Source: JABMPO01 sp964539785
Lineage (GTDB): Bacteria > Fidelibacterota > Marinisomatia > Marinisomatales > TCS56
DNA: 64,000 nt
NCBI GenBank assembly: GCA_964539785.1
Contig: CAZIJQ010000003.1
Location: 1 to 64,000 of the forward strand
Direction: 5' to 3'
In this document: piece after piece, positions 44,658-53,531 of the stretch
Numbering within the stretch: position 1 is the stretch's first letter
Layout: each line of letters opens with the position of its first letter
The notes under the pieces: generated by a model
What the model was told of the DNA's origin: nothing
Database searches by the model: none
Seen by the model: only the letters and a program-made list of their open reading frames with translations
Made by a program: the position numbers and the translations under genes

Positions 44658-45203
44658 ATGGAGAAACTATTCAAATCGACAACAATTTTGGGGGTTCGCA
44701 CCCGGGGTACGGTTGCCATAGGTGGTGACGGTCAGGTGACCTTCGGTGATATGGCATTGAAACAGAAAGCGGTTAAAGTCCGCAAATTTGAAATCGAATC
44801 AGGCGAAGTTATTGGCGGGTTTGCCGGGGCTGCCGCCGATGCATTGACTCTCTTCGAAAAATTTGAAAAGAAACTGGAAGAGCATGGCGGTGATCTTCGG
44901 AGAGCAGTTGTTGAACTGGCCAAAGATTGGCGGACTGACAAATATCTTCGTCATCTGGAAGCACTGCTGGCTTTGATGGATAAGAAGTACAGTTTCATCG
45001 TTTCCGGCGACGGCAATGTGATTGAACCTGACGGACCCATAATTGCCATCGGTTCCGGCGGTGGGTTTGCCCAAGCTGCCGCCACAGCCTATATTAAAAG
45101 TACTAAACTGGCTGCGGCGCCCATTGTGGAAAAATCCTTAAAGATTGCCTCTGAGTTATGTATTTACACTAATGACTCGATAACGGTGATGGAAATAAAA
45201 TGA
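44658..45203 (+). CDS. hslV: HslV protease subunit (ClpQ)
   Basis: Threonine peptidase of the HslUV complex, 181 residues. A short propeptide (MEKLFKS) ends at T8/T9, the likely N-terminal nucleophile (TTILGVRT), as in other HslV; GDGQVTFGD, GGFAGAAADALTLFEKFE, AIGSGGGFAQAAATA and ICIYTND-type ending follow. Three in-frame ATGs occur (44652, 44655, 44658); AGGA at 44648-44651 fits 44658 best. It overlaps hslU by 4 bp (ATGA). Confidence 0.94.
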   Translation: MEKLFKSTTILGVRTRGTVAIGGDGQVTFGDMALKQKAVKVRKFEIESGEVIGGFAGAAADALTLFEKFEKKLEEHGGDLRRAVVELAKDWRTDKYLRHLEALLALMDKKYSFIVSGDGNVIEPDGPIIAIGSGGGFAQAAATAYIKSTKLAAAPIVEKSLKIASELCIYTNDSITVMEIK

Positions 45204-46540
45204 AAGAATTAACACCCAAACAGATCGTCAAGGAACTGGATAAATACATCGTTGCCCAGGATGATGCCAAACGCTCTGTGGCTATTGCCCTGCGTAATCG
45301 CTGGCGACGACAGCAGGTTGCTGCTGCCATGCGGGATGAGATTGTTCCTAATAATATTATCCTGATTGGTCCTACCGGCGTCGGTAAAACCGAAATAGCC
45401 CGTCGATTGGCCAACCTGGCCAATGCGCCTTTTATGAAAGTGGAAGCCAGTAAATTTACCGAAGTAGGCTACGTGGGGCGCGACGTTGAATCGATAATTC
45501 GTGATCTTACCGATATTGCGGTGAATATGGTGCGACAGGAAAAAGAGGATGAGGTAATCGAATTAGCCGAACGACTGGCTGAAGAACGCATCCTTGATAT
45601 TCTTTTTCCCGATGATTTAAAAACCGGGAGCAAACGTTCCAAGGAAGCCCAGGAGCGCCATGAGCGGACCCGCAATCGATTGCGGAAAAAACTGCGCAAT
45701 GGCGAATATGAAGATCACGAGATCGAAGTCGATATTACGGAAGACAGCATGCCCATGATGCAGGTATTTGGCCCCATGGGGATGGAAGATATTGGAATGA
45801 ATTTAAAGGACATGATGTCCAATATATTGCCCCAATCCAAGAAAAAACGACACATGAAAGTTGTGGATGCCCGCGAACATCTCATCGATTCCGAAGCGCA
45901 TAAACTGGTTGATCAGGATGAAGTGATCCGGTTGGCCAAAGAGCGTGTAGAGAATAATGGCATAGTATTTCTGGATGAAATTGATAAAATTATCGGCAAT
46001 GATGGCTCTGCCGGACCGGATGTAAGCAGGGAAGGTGTTCAACGGGACTTGCTGCCAATTGTTGAAGGATCAACGGTTCCCACCCGCTATGGAATGATAC
46101 AATCGGATCATGTTTTATTCATCGCCGCGGGCGCATTTCATACTGCTGCGCCGGCTGATATGATTCCCGAATTACAGGGCCGGTTTCCGATTCGGGTTGA
46201 AATGGATAAACTGACCCAGAAGGATTTTGTTAAAATCCTGACCCATCCCCGTTCGGCGTTGATCAAGCAATATATGGCTTTGCTGGGGGCTGAAAATGTT
46301 ACCATGACTTTTCAGAAACCAGCCATTAATGCAATTGCAAAATATGCGACCGATGTGAATGCTAAAATGGAAAATATCGGAGCCCGACGGCTACACACGA
46401 TTATGACAACCCTGCTGGATGATATCCTCTTTGAACAACCCACCGGCAAGGATACTAAGATCACCATCACCAAGGCTATGGTTGATGAACAATTGGAAGG
46501 GATTGCCGAAGATCAGGATTTAAGCCGTTATATCCTCTAA
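45200..46540 (+). CDS. hslU: HslU ATPase subunit (ClpY)
   Basis: AAA+ unfoldase of 446 residues feeding HslV. Start: LTPKQIVKELDKYIVAQDDAKRSVA; Walker A GPTGVGKT (57-64); EVGYVGRDVESIIRDL pore region; an intermediate I-domain (about 110-230); Walker B FLDEIDKI; sensor LLPIVEGS; and the C-terminal SRYIL tail that docks into HslV. Full length and intact. ATGA overlap with hslV. Confidence 0.97.
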   Translation: MKELTPKQIVKELDKYIVAQDDAKRSVAIALRNRWRRQQVAAAMRDEIVPNNIILIGPTGVGKTEIARRLANLANAPFMKVEASKFTEVGYVGRDVESIIRDLTDIAVNMVRQEKEDEVIELAERLAEERILDILFPDDLKTGSKRSKEAQERHERTRNRLRKKLRNGEYEDHEIEVDITEDSMPMMQVFGPMGMEDIGMNLKDMMSNILPQSKKKRHMKVVDAREHLIDSEAHKLVDQDEVIRLAKERVENNGIVFLDEIDKIIGNDGSAGPDVSREGVQRDLLPIVEGSTVPTRYGMIQSDHVLFIAAGAFHTAAPADMIPELQGRFPIRVEMDKLTQKDFVKILTHPRSALIKQYMALLGAENVTMTFQKPAINAIAKYATDVNAKMENIGARRLHTIMTTLLDDILFEQPTGKDTKITITKAMVDEQLEGIAEDQDLSRYIL

Positions 46541-46611
46541 GCGGATTGAATCTCCCGGAAATATTAGTGTAATTTCAGCCCGGTTCCGAGATCGTAAAAA
46601 TGTTAATAAAT

Positions 46612-46634
46612 GGCCTCTCCGGAGGCCTTTTTTT
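46612..46634 (+). terminator. Intrinsic terminator just upstream of argF
   Basis: GGCCTC (46612-46617), loop TCCG, GAGGCC (46622-46627), then seven T (46628-46634). A textbook intrinsic terminator for hslVU, but it ends only one base-run before the argF Shine-Dalgarno (GGGAGA at 46635) and 10 bp before its ATG, so it also lies in the argF leader and could act as an attenuator. Confidence 0.8.
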
Positions 46635-46644
46635 GGGAGAAATA

Positions 46645-47562
46645 ATGAAACGCGACTTTATTCATATAACTGATTTCACTACTGCGGAAATCTGGGATAC
46701 CCTGCATCTGGCGCGGGAGGTTAAGGCGAAGCTGAAAAACCGGGAAGATTATATACCTTTCAAGGATCACAGTATGTCAATGATCTTTGCCAAGCCATCC
46801 GCCCGTACACGAATTTCTTTTGAAACCGGATTTTTCCGGTTGGGAGGTCATGCCCTGTATCTGGGACCCAATGACATTGGTATTGGTAAACGCGAAGCGG
46901 TAAAGGACATCGCCCGGGTTGTAAGTCATTATAATGATATTATAATGGCGCGCCTGTTTGAACACCGGCATATGACGGAACTGGCCGAACACGCTACCGT
47001 ACCGGTGGTTAATGGCTTGACCGATTACAACCATCCCTGTCAGATAATGGCTGATATCCTCACTATCTGGGAACACCGGGGAAATCTGGACGATTTAAAA
47101 ATTGTTTATGTTGGTGACGGGAATAATATTGTGCATTCTTGGCTGCATCTGGCTGCGCGTTTTCCCTTCGAATTCGTGTGTGTTTGCCCTGAAGGATATA
47201 GTCCTGATTCAGCCGCTATCAAGCTTGCTAACGAAGCGGGTCTGAGTTCTGTCAGTATTTCCCATGATCCGAAGACCGCTGTAAAAAATGCCGATGTGAT
47301 TTACACCGATGTGTGGGCATCCATGGGTCAGAAAGATGAACGGGATGAAAGAATTAAACGCTTCCAGGGTTTTCAGGTTAATGACGATCTCATGGCTGCT
47401 ACCGGTAAAGATACCTATTTTATGCACTGTTTGCCGGCCGAACGTGGAGTCGAAACAACCGATTCGGTATTGGAATCAAAAAACTCGATTGTTTTTGATG
47501 AAGCGGAAAACCGGATGCACGCACAAAACGCGATTATGCTTAAAATAATGGGAATAGAATAG
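46645..47562 (+). CDS. argF: Ornithine carbamoyltransferase
   Basis: Forms citrulline from ornithine and carbamoyl phosphate; 305 residues. Carbamoyl-phosphate loop SARTR (52-56) in KPSARTRISFE, then HPCQIMADILTIWEH, VGDGNNIVHSW, VYTDVWASMG-type segment, and catalytic HCLP (H261-C262). A longer frame from 46600 would start inside the terminator hairpin, so ATG 46645 behind GGGAGA is chosen. No other arg genes are nearby. It ends convergent with the minus-strand FxLYD-like gene (4 bp). Confidence 0.94.
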   Translation: MKRDFIHITDFTTAEIWDTLHLAREVKAKLKNREDYIPFKDHSMSMIFAKPSARTRISFETGFFRLGGHALYLGPNDIGIGKREAVKDIARVVSHYNDIIMARLFEHRHMTELAEHATVPVVNGLTDYNHPCQIMADILTIWEHRGNLDDLKIVYVGDGNNIVHSWLHLAARFPFEFVCVCPEGYSPDSAAIKLANEAGLSSVSISHDPKTAVKNADVIYTDVWASMGQKDERDERIKRFQGFQVNDDLMAATGKDTYFMHCLPAERGVETTDSVLESKNSIVFDEAENRMHAQNAIMLKIMGIE

Positions 47563-47566
47563 AAGC

Positions 47567-48316
47567 TTACTTGGTTTCTGTCCAGCGGACAGCTTGAGTA
47601 CGGTATTCGACCTCGCTACCCGGATTTATGGCGACGATCACCTTAAACGTGGCTATCTGTCCAGGGTCCAAGGCGGTATCGGTAATCACACCGGACTCAT
47701 ATTTCATTAATTTACTTTTTACAAAAGCCGAATCCTGGCCGGCAGAGGTTGTGGTGCTGGTCCATAAATCAGCAATCACCCGCACGAAATCGGCTCTTTT
47801 CTGACCGGTATTTTTTACCTGTCCGGTTACGACTTCCCGATCGGGATAAACCGTAATCTGCGGTTCGCCGATTATTTCGACTTCAGCGGTTACGCCATAA
47901 TTTTCGTCCACCCGCACGACCAGATTTTTTCGTATCACCAATCTACCGAGACTGGTCTGCAAACTGATTTCACTGGGAGACTCACCGGTAATTGTTCCAA
48001 CCACCACAGTACCATTCTGGAGGATGATTCGTTGCTGGTTTTCCGGTATCGGGATCAGTTCCAGTAATTTTTTATCCACGGGCGGCAGAGTATTTGTTCG
48101 TTCATAAATGGATACAACGGTTTTTAGCGAGTCTATCTGCCGCTGGAGCGCCTGAAAGGTATTCTGGTAATCATAAAACGGCGGCGATTCGCCTGTTGGT
48201 TGGGCAGAAGATTCCGGTCTGATAGCCGGTAATGTTTCACCGACGCTATCCTGATCTGTGGATTGAGCCGAAATAATTACTGTCCCGGCCAGGGCAATGA
48301 TTAGCAATTTATTCAT
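47567..48316 (-). CDS. Exported protein with FxLYD-like C-terminal domain
   Basis: About 249 residues. A signal peptide (KLLIIALAGTVIISAQS) is followed by a proline/serine-rich linker, a short coiled coil (FQALQRQIDSLKTVVSIYER), a small beta domain (IILQNGTVVVGTITGESPSEISLQTSLGRLVI, Sm-like in look) and a C-terminal domain with VVTGQVKNTGQKRADFVRVIADLW, the FxLYD-type pattern. Function unknown. The start ATG 48316 overlaps the stop of the upstream HEAT lipoprotein gene by 8 bp, so translation is coupled. Confidence 0.65.
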   Translation of the reverse strand: MNKLLIIALAGTVIISAQSTDQDSVGETLPAIRPESSAQPTGESPPFYDYQNTFQALQRQIDSLKTVVSIYERTNTLPPVDKKLLELIPIPENQQRIILQNGTVVVGTITGESPSEISLQTSLGRLVIRKNLVVRVDENYGVTAEVEIIGEPQITVYPDREVVTGQVKNTGQKRADFVRVIADLWTSTTTSAGQDSAFVKSKLMKYESGVITDTALDPGQIATFKVIVAINPGSEVEYRTQAVRWTETK

Positions 48317-49430
48317 TAGCGGTTTCCCCACTGTGGGCTTTAAAAGCCATACGACGCAAAGTTTCTCCGTATTTACCGTCCTGATCAAAATGATTTACCA
48401 TTTCTGAAATGGCGCTGTATAAATGATAGTTTTTTAGATCTTCCAGCAGCACAATTATTTGGGGTACCAGGCTGGGATCATTAAATCTTACCAGGCCTTG
48501 CAGGGCTTTTTCTCGTAGAGAAATAGGATATTCCTCATTCATAATAATTTCTATAACTGCTGATTTTATTTCCGGATCATCGAATTCACCCAGCGCGTCC
48601 AGCAGCGTGTTGAGCAGGCTGTAGTACTCAGTTTTCCCGGCCTGATAAGTTTCCAGCAATGCCAGTATCAGCTTTTCCTCTCTTACACCAGCCATTGTAT
48701 TCAGCGCGAAATCCCGGACTTCGGTACCGCTGGCGGGATCACCAAGTAATTCGGTAAATGCGCCAACGACGTCAGAGGTTTCCTTTTTACCTAGGATTTC
48801 CACGGCCCGGTTTCTCACAGCAATATTAACAGTGGGGTCGCGGGCGATGGACATAAGGACCGGAATGACTTGATCATTACCCAAAGAACCAAGTGTTTCG
48901 GCCAGCAGATTTTCGGTGCGCATTAGATTTGCCTTGCTGATTTCATATAAATCCAGCAAAGATAGAATTTGGTCTTCCGTGCGAAGTTTACCCAGGGTTT
49001 TTACCAGTCGCAAATGCAACTGGTTGGTTTTGGTCTCGATTTGGTGCATTGCCTGGATTATAGCCTCTGCTGCCAGGGGGTCATCGGTGAATCCGGCCAG
49101 AATATCGATCGATTCTTCCATAAAGCTAAGATTCATTCCATTGGCTGTACCAACCACATGAGCTATGGCTTCCAGGGCGGTTGGGTGGTGTGATTCAGCC
49201 AAGGCGCGCCCGGCGGCTATTCTTACTTCAGCAGGTTGGCTTTCGTCAAGATATACTGAAATGAGCTGATCCAGCGACTCAATATTTCCACTTTGATATG
49301 AAAGTCGTAATTGTTCAACAGTGTCGTACCCGGAAAACCGATCTTTTTTCTTAAAAATACCCAGCAGGGAACAGCTGTTAAAAAATACTATTGTGGCCAA
49401 TAAATAGATTATGGTTCTAATATGCCTCAC
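48309..49430 (-). CDS. HEAT-repeat lipoprotein
   Basis: A 373-residue exported protein with lipobox FNSC (signal IIYLLATIVFFNSC) and at least eight HEAT-like helical pairs, for example EVRIAAGRALAESHHPTALEAI, IAVRNRAVEILGKKETS, and EYPISLREKALQGLVRFNDPS. Likely a scaffold anchored to a membrane and facing the periplasm. It overlaps the LpxH-like gene by 4 bp and the FxLYD-like gene by 8 bp. No enzymatic motif. Confidence 0.78.
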   Translation of the reverse strand: MRHIRTIIYLLATIVFFNSCSLLGIFKKKDRFSGYDTVEQLRLSYQSGNIESLDQLISVYLDESQPAEVRIAAGRALAESHHPTALEAIAHVVGTANGMNLSFMEESIDILAGFTDDPLAAEAIIQAMHQIETKTNQLHLRLVKTLGKLRTEDQILSLLDLYEISKANLMRTENLLAETLGSLGNDQVIPVLMSIARDPTVNIAVRNRAVEILGKKETSDVVGAFTELLGDPASGTEVRDFALNTMAGVREEKLILALLETYQAGKTEYYSLLNTLLDALGEFDDPEIKSAVIEIIMNEEYPISLREKALQGLVRFNDPSLVPQIIVLLEDLKNYHLYSAISEMVNHFDQDGKYGETLRRMAFKAHSGETANE

Positions 49431-50170
49431 TTGTCACTCCAGGTTTTAAGGACCAGATCATTACCATCAAAAATTGCATATGAATAGTAATTAATCCAGT
49501 CGCCTAAGATGATGAGCTTATTATTGTCCCGATCAACCGTGCGGGTCTGGTGATAATGCCCCGTAATAACATAATTATAGCTGTTGTCGAATTTATGCTG
49601 AGCAAATACCATCAAGTCTTCAACAATCCGATTATTGTATTCATCGGTGTGAACGTAATGCTGCCCTTTCTTTGAGATCCAGTTTGCAAAACGATAACCG
49701 ATATTGGGGTGCAGGCTACGAAAGCATTTGATAAACCAGCGATTTCTGATGATTTTTTTCAATATTCGATAGGCGCTATCCCATGATAGAAGTCCATCAC
49801 CATGGGTGAGGTAAAATTTTCTACCATTTGATTCAAAAGTAGTATCGTTAAAATAGGTTTTAGTCATCAGAGTATCGGTTATGAAATCCATAACCCAGTA
49901 ATCATGATTACCCAGCAGGAAATGGACTTCAATCCCTGCTTGACGAATCTGATGAAGCTTTGCCAGGAAGGGAAAATATACTTTGGGCATAACGTGCTGA
50001 TATTCAAACCAGAAATCGAACAGGTCGCCAACAATGAACAAAGTGCCCTTTGATTTGACAACATGATCGAAGAAATGAAATAATTTTTCCTGCTTGATGT
50101 TCTCCCTGCCCTGGGGATGCAGCATCAAGTGGATGTCGGAAATGAAAAACAGTGGTAAGTCCATTAGCAT
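49427..50170 (-). CDS. lpxH: LpxH-like UDP-2,3-diacylglucosamine diphosphatase
   Basis: Calcineurin-type metallophosphoesterase of 247 residues. All metal motifs are visible: SDIHL, GDLFDFW, GNHD, a HGD segment (LTHGDGLL) and GHYH. The insert with AYRILKKIIRNRWFIKCF and HPNIGYRFANWISKK matches lipid A precursor hydrolases (LpxH/UDP-diacylglucosamine hydrolase) rather than generic phosphodiesterases. It would supply lipid X for lipid A. First gene of a minus-strand operon with two envelope proteins. Exact substrate not proven. Confidence 0.82.
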   Translation of the reverse strand: MLMDLPLFFISDIHLMLHPQGRENIKQEKLFHFFDHVVKSKGTLFIVGDLFDFWFEYQHVMPKVYFPFLAKLHQIRQAGIEVHFLLGNHDYWVMDFITDTLMTKTYFNDTTFESNGRKFYLTHGDGLLSWDSAYRILKKIIRNRWFIKCFRSLHPNIGYRFANWISKKGQHYVHTDEYNNRIVEDLMVFAQHKFDNSYNYVITGHYHQTRTVDRDNNKLIILGDWINYYSYAIFDGNDLVLKTWSDK

Positions 50171-50318
50171 GGAAACTAATGTATTTAATGCCGGTTTAGC
50201 AATTAAATTGTCAGCCTTTCACAGAGTGTTTGTTGCTTGTATAATATTATTATGCTATCTTCTCAACAGGCATCCCTTTATAGGGAACCGATATTAAATT
50301 GATTTTGTTAGGTTAGGT

Positions 50319-53300
50319 ATGAAGCGATTACTGATTATTACGTTATTGGCGTCGATTAATCTGGTCATGGGTCAGTCCTTCGGCCAGAACAAGGTACAAT
50401 ATAAAGATTTTGATTGGTCATATATTGAATCGGCTCATTTTGATATTTACTATTATAATAACGAGAAAGAATTAGCTGAATTTACGGCTGGAGCCATTGA
50501 GAAAGCTTATGACCAGGTATCAAAGCATTTACGCTGGGAGCTGAATAAACGCGTATCGGTAATCGTTTATAATTCCCATAATGATTTTCAGCAGACAAAC
50601 GTAGTTATGTCCTATATGAGCGAGGGCATTGGTGGCGTAACTGAATTATTTAAAAATCGTGTAGTAGTTCCTTTCGAAGGATCATATACGCAATTTCGGC
50701 ATGTGATTCACCACGAGCTGGTACATGCGGTAGTCAATGATATGATTTACGGAGGAAATATCCAGTCAGTAGTTTCAGGGCGGGTAAAATTGAATATCCC
50801 GCTGTGGGTTAACGAGGGATTGGCAGAATACCTGTCATCGAACTGGGATACCAAAGCTGACATGATGCTCCGTGATCTGGCTATTCATGAATATATACCA
50901 ACCGTGCAGGAACTGAATTATTATTTTGCCTATAAGGGAGGTCAGTCGATCTGGCGTTTCATTGGGGAAAAATATGGTCGCGAAAAAGTTGGCGAAATAT
51001 TTTTAAATATGAAGCATAGTCAAAATGCTGAAGCCGGGTTCAAGAAGGCGCTTGGAATTGATTATGAAATTCTAACTGATAAATGGCACAAGTATCTAAA
51101 AAAAGAATATTGGCCAGAAGTTGCTGATCGCAGTGAATTAGAGGATATTGCCAAGCGAATTACCAACCATAAAAAACTCAGGAATTTTTATAACATATCT
51201 CCGGCTCTGTCACCGGACGGTAGTAAGATTGCTTTGTTGACAGATCGGACAGGCTACGCCAACATTGAATTGATTGATGCCATCAGTGGCGAATATATAA
51301 AGACTGTGGTCAAAGGAAATCGATCAGTCGATTTTGAAGAATTAAAATGGCTGCAGCCAGGAGTTTCCTGGTCGCCGGATGGTGAAAAGATATTATTTGC
51401 AGCCAAAGCCGGAAAGAACGATGTATTATATATCATCGATGTAAAAACCGGAAAAAGGAAAAAACTGCACTTTGATATGGACGGTCTATTTACCGCTGTT
51501 TGGTCCCCTGATCCAAATAAAATTGCTTTTGTTGGGATGGTGGGGCGTGCCAGTGATATATATGTATATGACATGGAAAGTAAGGAATTGGTCAATTTAA
51601 CTAATGATGAGTATTCTGATTCAGAACCTTCCTGGAGTCCGGATGGACGTGAGATCGCTTTTGTATCTGATCGAAGGAGTGTTACTGTTAAAATTGCTAA
51701 AAATGAATTGGATTACCATGATTATTACCAGACCGATATTTTCACAGTTGCAGTAGAGACCGGAAATATCACAGCCATTACTAACACCGATTACAATGAA
51801 AACTATCCCATTTGGGCTCATACTCAGAATAAATTGCTCTATTCCGCTGATTATAATGGGGTCTGGAATTTGCATTTCTATGAATTTGATCAAAATAAGT
51901 TTTATCCGATCACCAATGTATTGACCGGTATTCAACAGCTTAGTCTATCTGAGGATGATCAGACTCTGGTAATTTCCGGCTATGAAGAATGGGGCTGGGA
52001 TTTATATTCTATTGCCAATCCGTTGGATTTGGATCCAACAAACGTCGAACCCACCAATTTTTACCAGATCCGAAATTCTACTACTATACCATTTGAAGAT
52101 ATGCGTGTCAGCAGTCATAAAAAAAGCGGGGCAACTGACAATATCCCAAATGATTTCTCCAGTTTTATTTTTTCAGAAGAATATGACCAATATAATAATG
52201 TTGTCTTTGATCAGAACGACCCAGTTGTTGCCCTGTCTGATGATAGTACCAAAACTGTTGATGGTGAATACATATCCAATGACTATAAAACGCGTTTCAC
52301 TCTCGATGTAGTAAATGGTCAGGCAATGTATAATACCGTTTTCGGATATTCCGGCACGACAGTATTCCTATTTAGCGACATTCTGGGTGATCATCTAATT
52401 TTATTTGGGACCGAATTAGTTCTGACACTCAAGAATAGCGATTATTTCTTTACTTATGCTTATTTAAAGCGCAGAGCAGATTTTTATATAACCGGGTTCC
52501 ACACCGCTAATCTTTTTGGAAATGGCTACACCTATGTGAGCCGTTTAAGGAATTATGGTGTCAGTGCCGGTATTTCCCTGCCAACCAGCCGGTTCAATCG
52601 GTTTGATGCAGAATTAACCTGGAGTCAGATTCAATATTCTATTATGACTCGTGATCCTGAAAACCCATACTCCAATCAGCTTATTACCATTGGTGAACTA
52701 CATTTAAACACGATTCTGCCTGCTCTAAGCTGGGTTAAGGATAATACGGTTTACGGTTATACCGGCCCGGTCGATGGTTCCCGGCAGAATTTACGTTTCG
52801 TTATTAGTCCTAAAATCAGTGATGATGGAATAAACTTCAGTACCGTTACCCTTGATTCACGTAAATATTTCAGGTTCAAGAGAGAATATTCGCTGGCGGG
52901 AAGACTATTATTGGGAACAAGCTTTGGAAATGATGCCCAGAAATTTATGTTGGGTGGATTACCCAATTGGGTATTTGGCTATGGTGAAACCGATGGTTCC
53001 AAAGATAACGGTAGCTATCGTCAAAATATTCTAACAAGCGACGATTCCACAGACTCTAGCAAAACAAATACATTGAAAGATGCCTATTTTTCAGTGTTTG
53101 CCATGCCCGTACGGGGAACGCGTTATTATGAACGTTACGGTACCAATGTTGCCCTACTCAATCTGGAATTGCGCTTTCCGTTTATTAATTATTTTGCCCT
53201 CGGCTTTCCGTTTAAAATGATATTCGCTAATATCCGCGGTCACGTGTTTTATGATGTTGGTGCCGCTTGGGATGACTGGAGTGAGTTAAGTAATCCCTTA

Positions 53301-53477
53301 TTAATGAAAGAAAAGTATAAAACAGTTGATCCATTAAATCCGGTTATCAGCAGTTTTGGATATGGTGTGAAAATTAATCTGGGCTATTTCCTGTTGCGAC
53401 TGGATAGCGCTTGGGATATCCAAAATGATGGTACCTCCAAACCTCAATACTATCTCTCGCTGGGCGCTGATTGGTAA
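50319..53477 (+). CDS. Fusion of MA-like zinc protease, TolB-like propeller and outer-membrane barrel
   Basis: A 1052-residue exported protein. After a signal peptide (LLIITLLASINLVMGQS) comes a gluzincin-like domain with HExxH at 132-136 (HELVH) and downstream NEGLAEY (E166/E170), as in MA-type peptidases. Residues about 290-570 hold repeated SPDG-x-I-A/L-F/L blades (SPDGSKIALLTDRTG, SPDGEKILFAAKAG, SPDGREIAFVSDRR), a TolB-like propeller. The C-terminal 350 residues show alternating barrel strands ending in QYYLSLGADW with BamA/surface-antigen flavour. Such a triple fusion would expose a protease/propeller at the inner face of the outer membrane. Transcribed alone. Confidence 0.8.
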   Translation: MKRLLIITLLASINLVMGQSFGQNKVQYKDFDWSYIESAHFDIYYYNNEKELAEFTAGAIEKAYDQVSKHLRWELNKRVSVIVYNSHNDFQQTNVVMSYMSEGIGGVTELFKNRVVVPFEGSYTQFRHVIHHELVHAVVNDMIYGGNIQSVVSGRVKLNIPLWVNEGLAEYLSSNWDTKADMMLRDLAIHEYIPTVQELNYYFAYKGGQSIWRFIGEKYGREKVGEIFLNMKHSQNAEAGFKKALGIDYEILTDKWHKYLKKEYWPEVADRSELEDIAKRITNHKKLRNFYNISPALSPDGSKIALLTDRTGYANIELIDAISGEYIKTVVKGNRSVDFEELKWLQPGVSWSPDGEKILFAAKAGKNDVLYIIDVKTGKRKKLHFDMDGLFTAVWSPDPNKIAFVGMVGRASDIYVYDMESKELVNLTNDEYSDSEPSWSPDGREIAFVSDRRSVTVKIAKNELDYHDYYQTDIFTVAVETGNITAITNTDYNENYPIWAHTQNKLLYSADYNGVWNLHFYEFDQNKFYPITNVLTGIQQLSLSEDDQTLVISGYEEWGWDLYSIANPLDLDPTNVEPTNFYQIRNSTTIPFEDMRVSSHKKSGATDNIPNDFSSFIFSEEYDQYNNVVFDQNDPVVALSDDSTKTVDGEYISNDYKTRFTLDVVNGQAMYNTVFGYSGTTVFLFSDILGDHLILFGTELVLTLKNSDYFFTYAYLKRRADFYITGFHTANLFGNGYTYVSRLRNYGVSAGISLPTSRFNRFDAELTWSQIQYSIMTRDPENPYSNQLITIGELHLNTILPALSWVKDNTVYGYTGPVDGSRQNLRFVISPKISDDGINFSTVTLDSRKYFRFKREYSLAGRLLLGTSFGNDAQKFMLGGLPNWVFGYGETDGSKDNGSYRQNILTSDDSTDSSKTNTLKDAYFSVFAMPVRGTRYYERYGTNVALLNLELRFPFINYFALGFPFKMIFANIRGHVFYDVGAAWDDWSELSNPLLMKEKYKTVDPLNPVISSFGYGVKINLGYFLLRLDSAWDIQNDGTSKPQYYLSLGADW

Positions 53478-53531
53478 TCGTATACCATTGATCTGCTTAA
53501 TTCCCCTGTAATATTATTCTATTGATTATCG

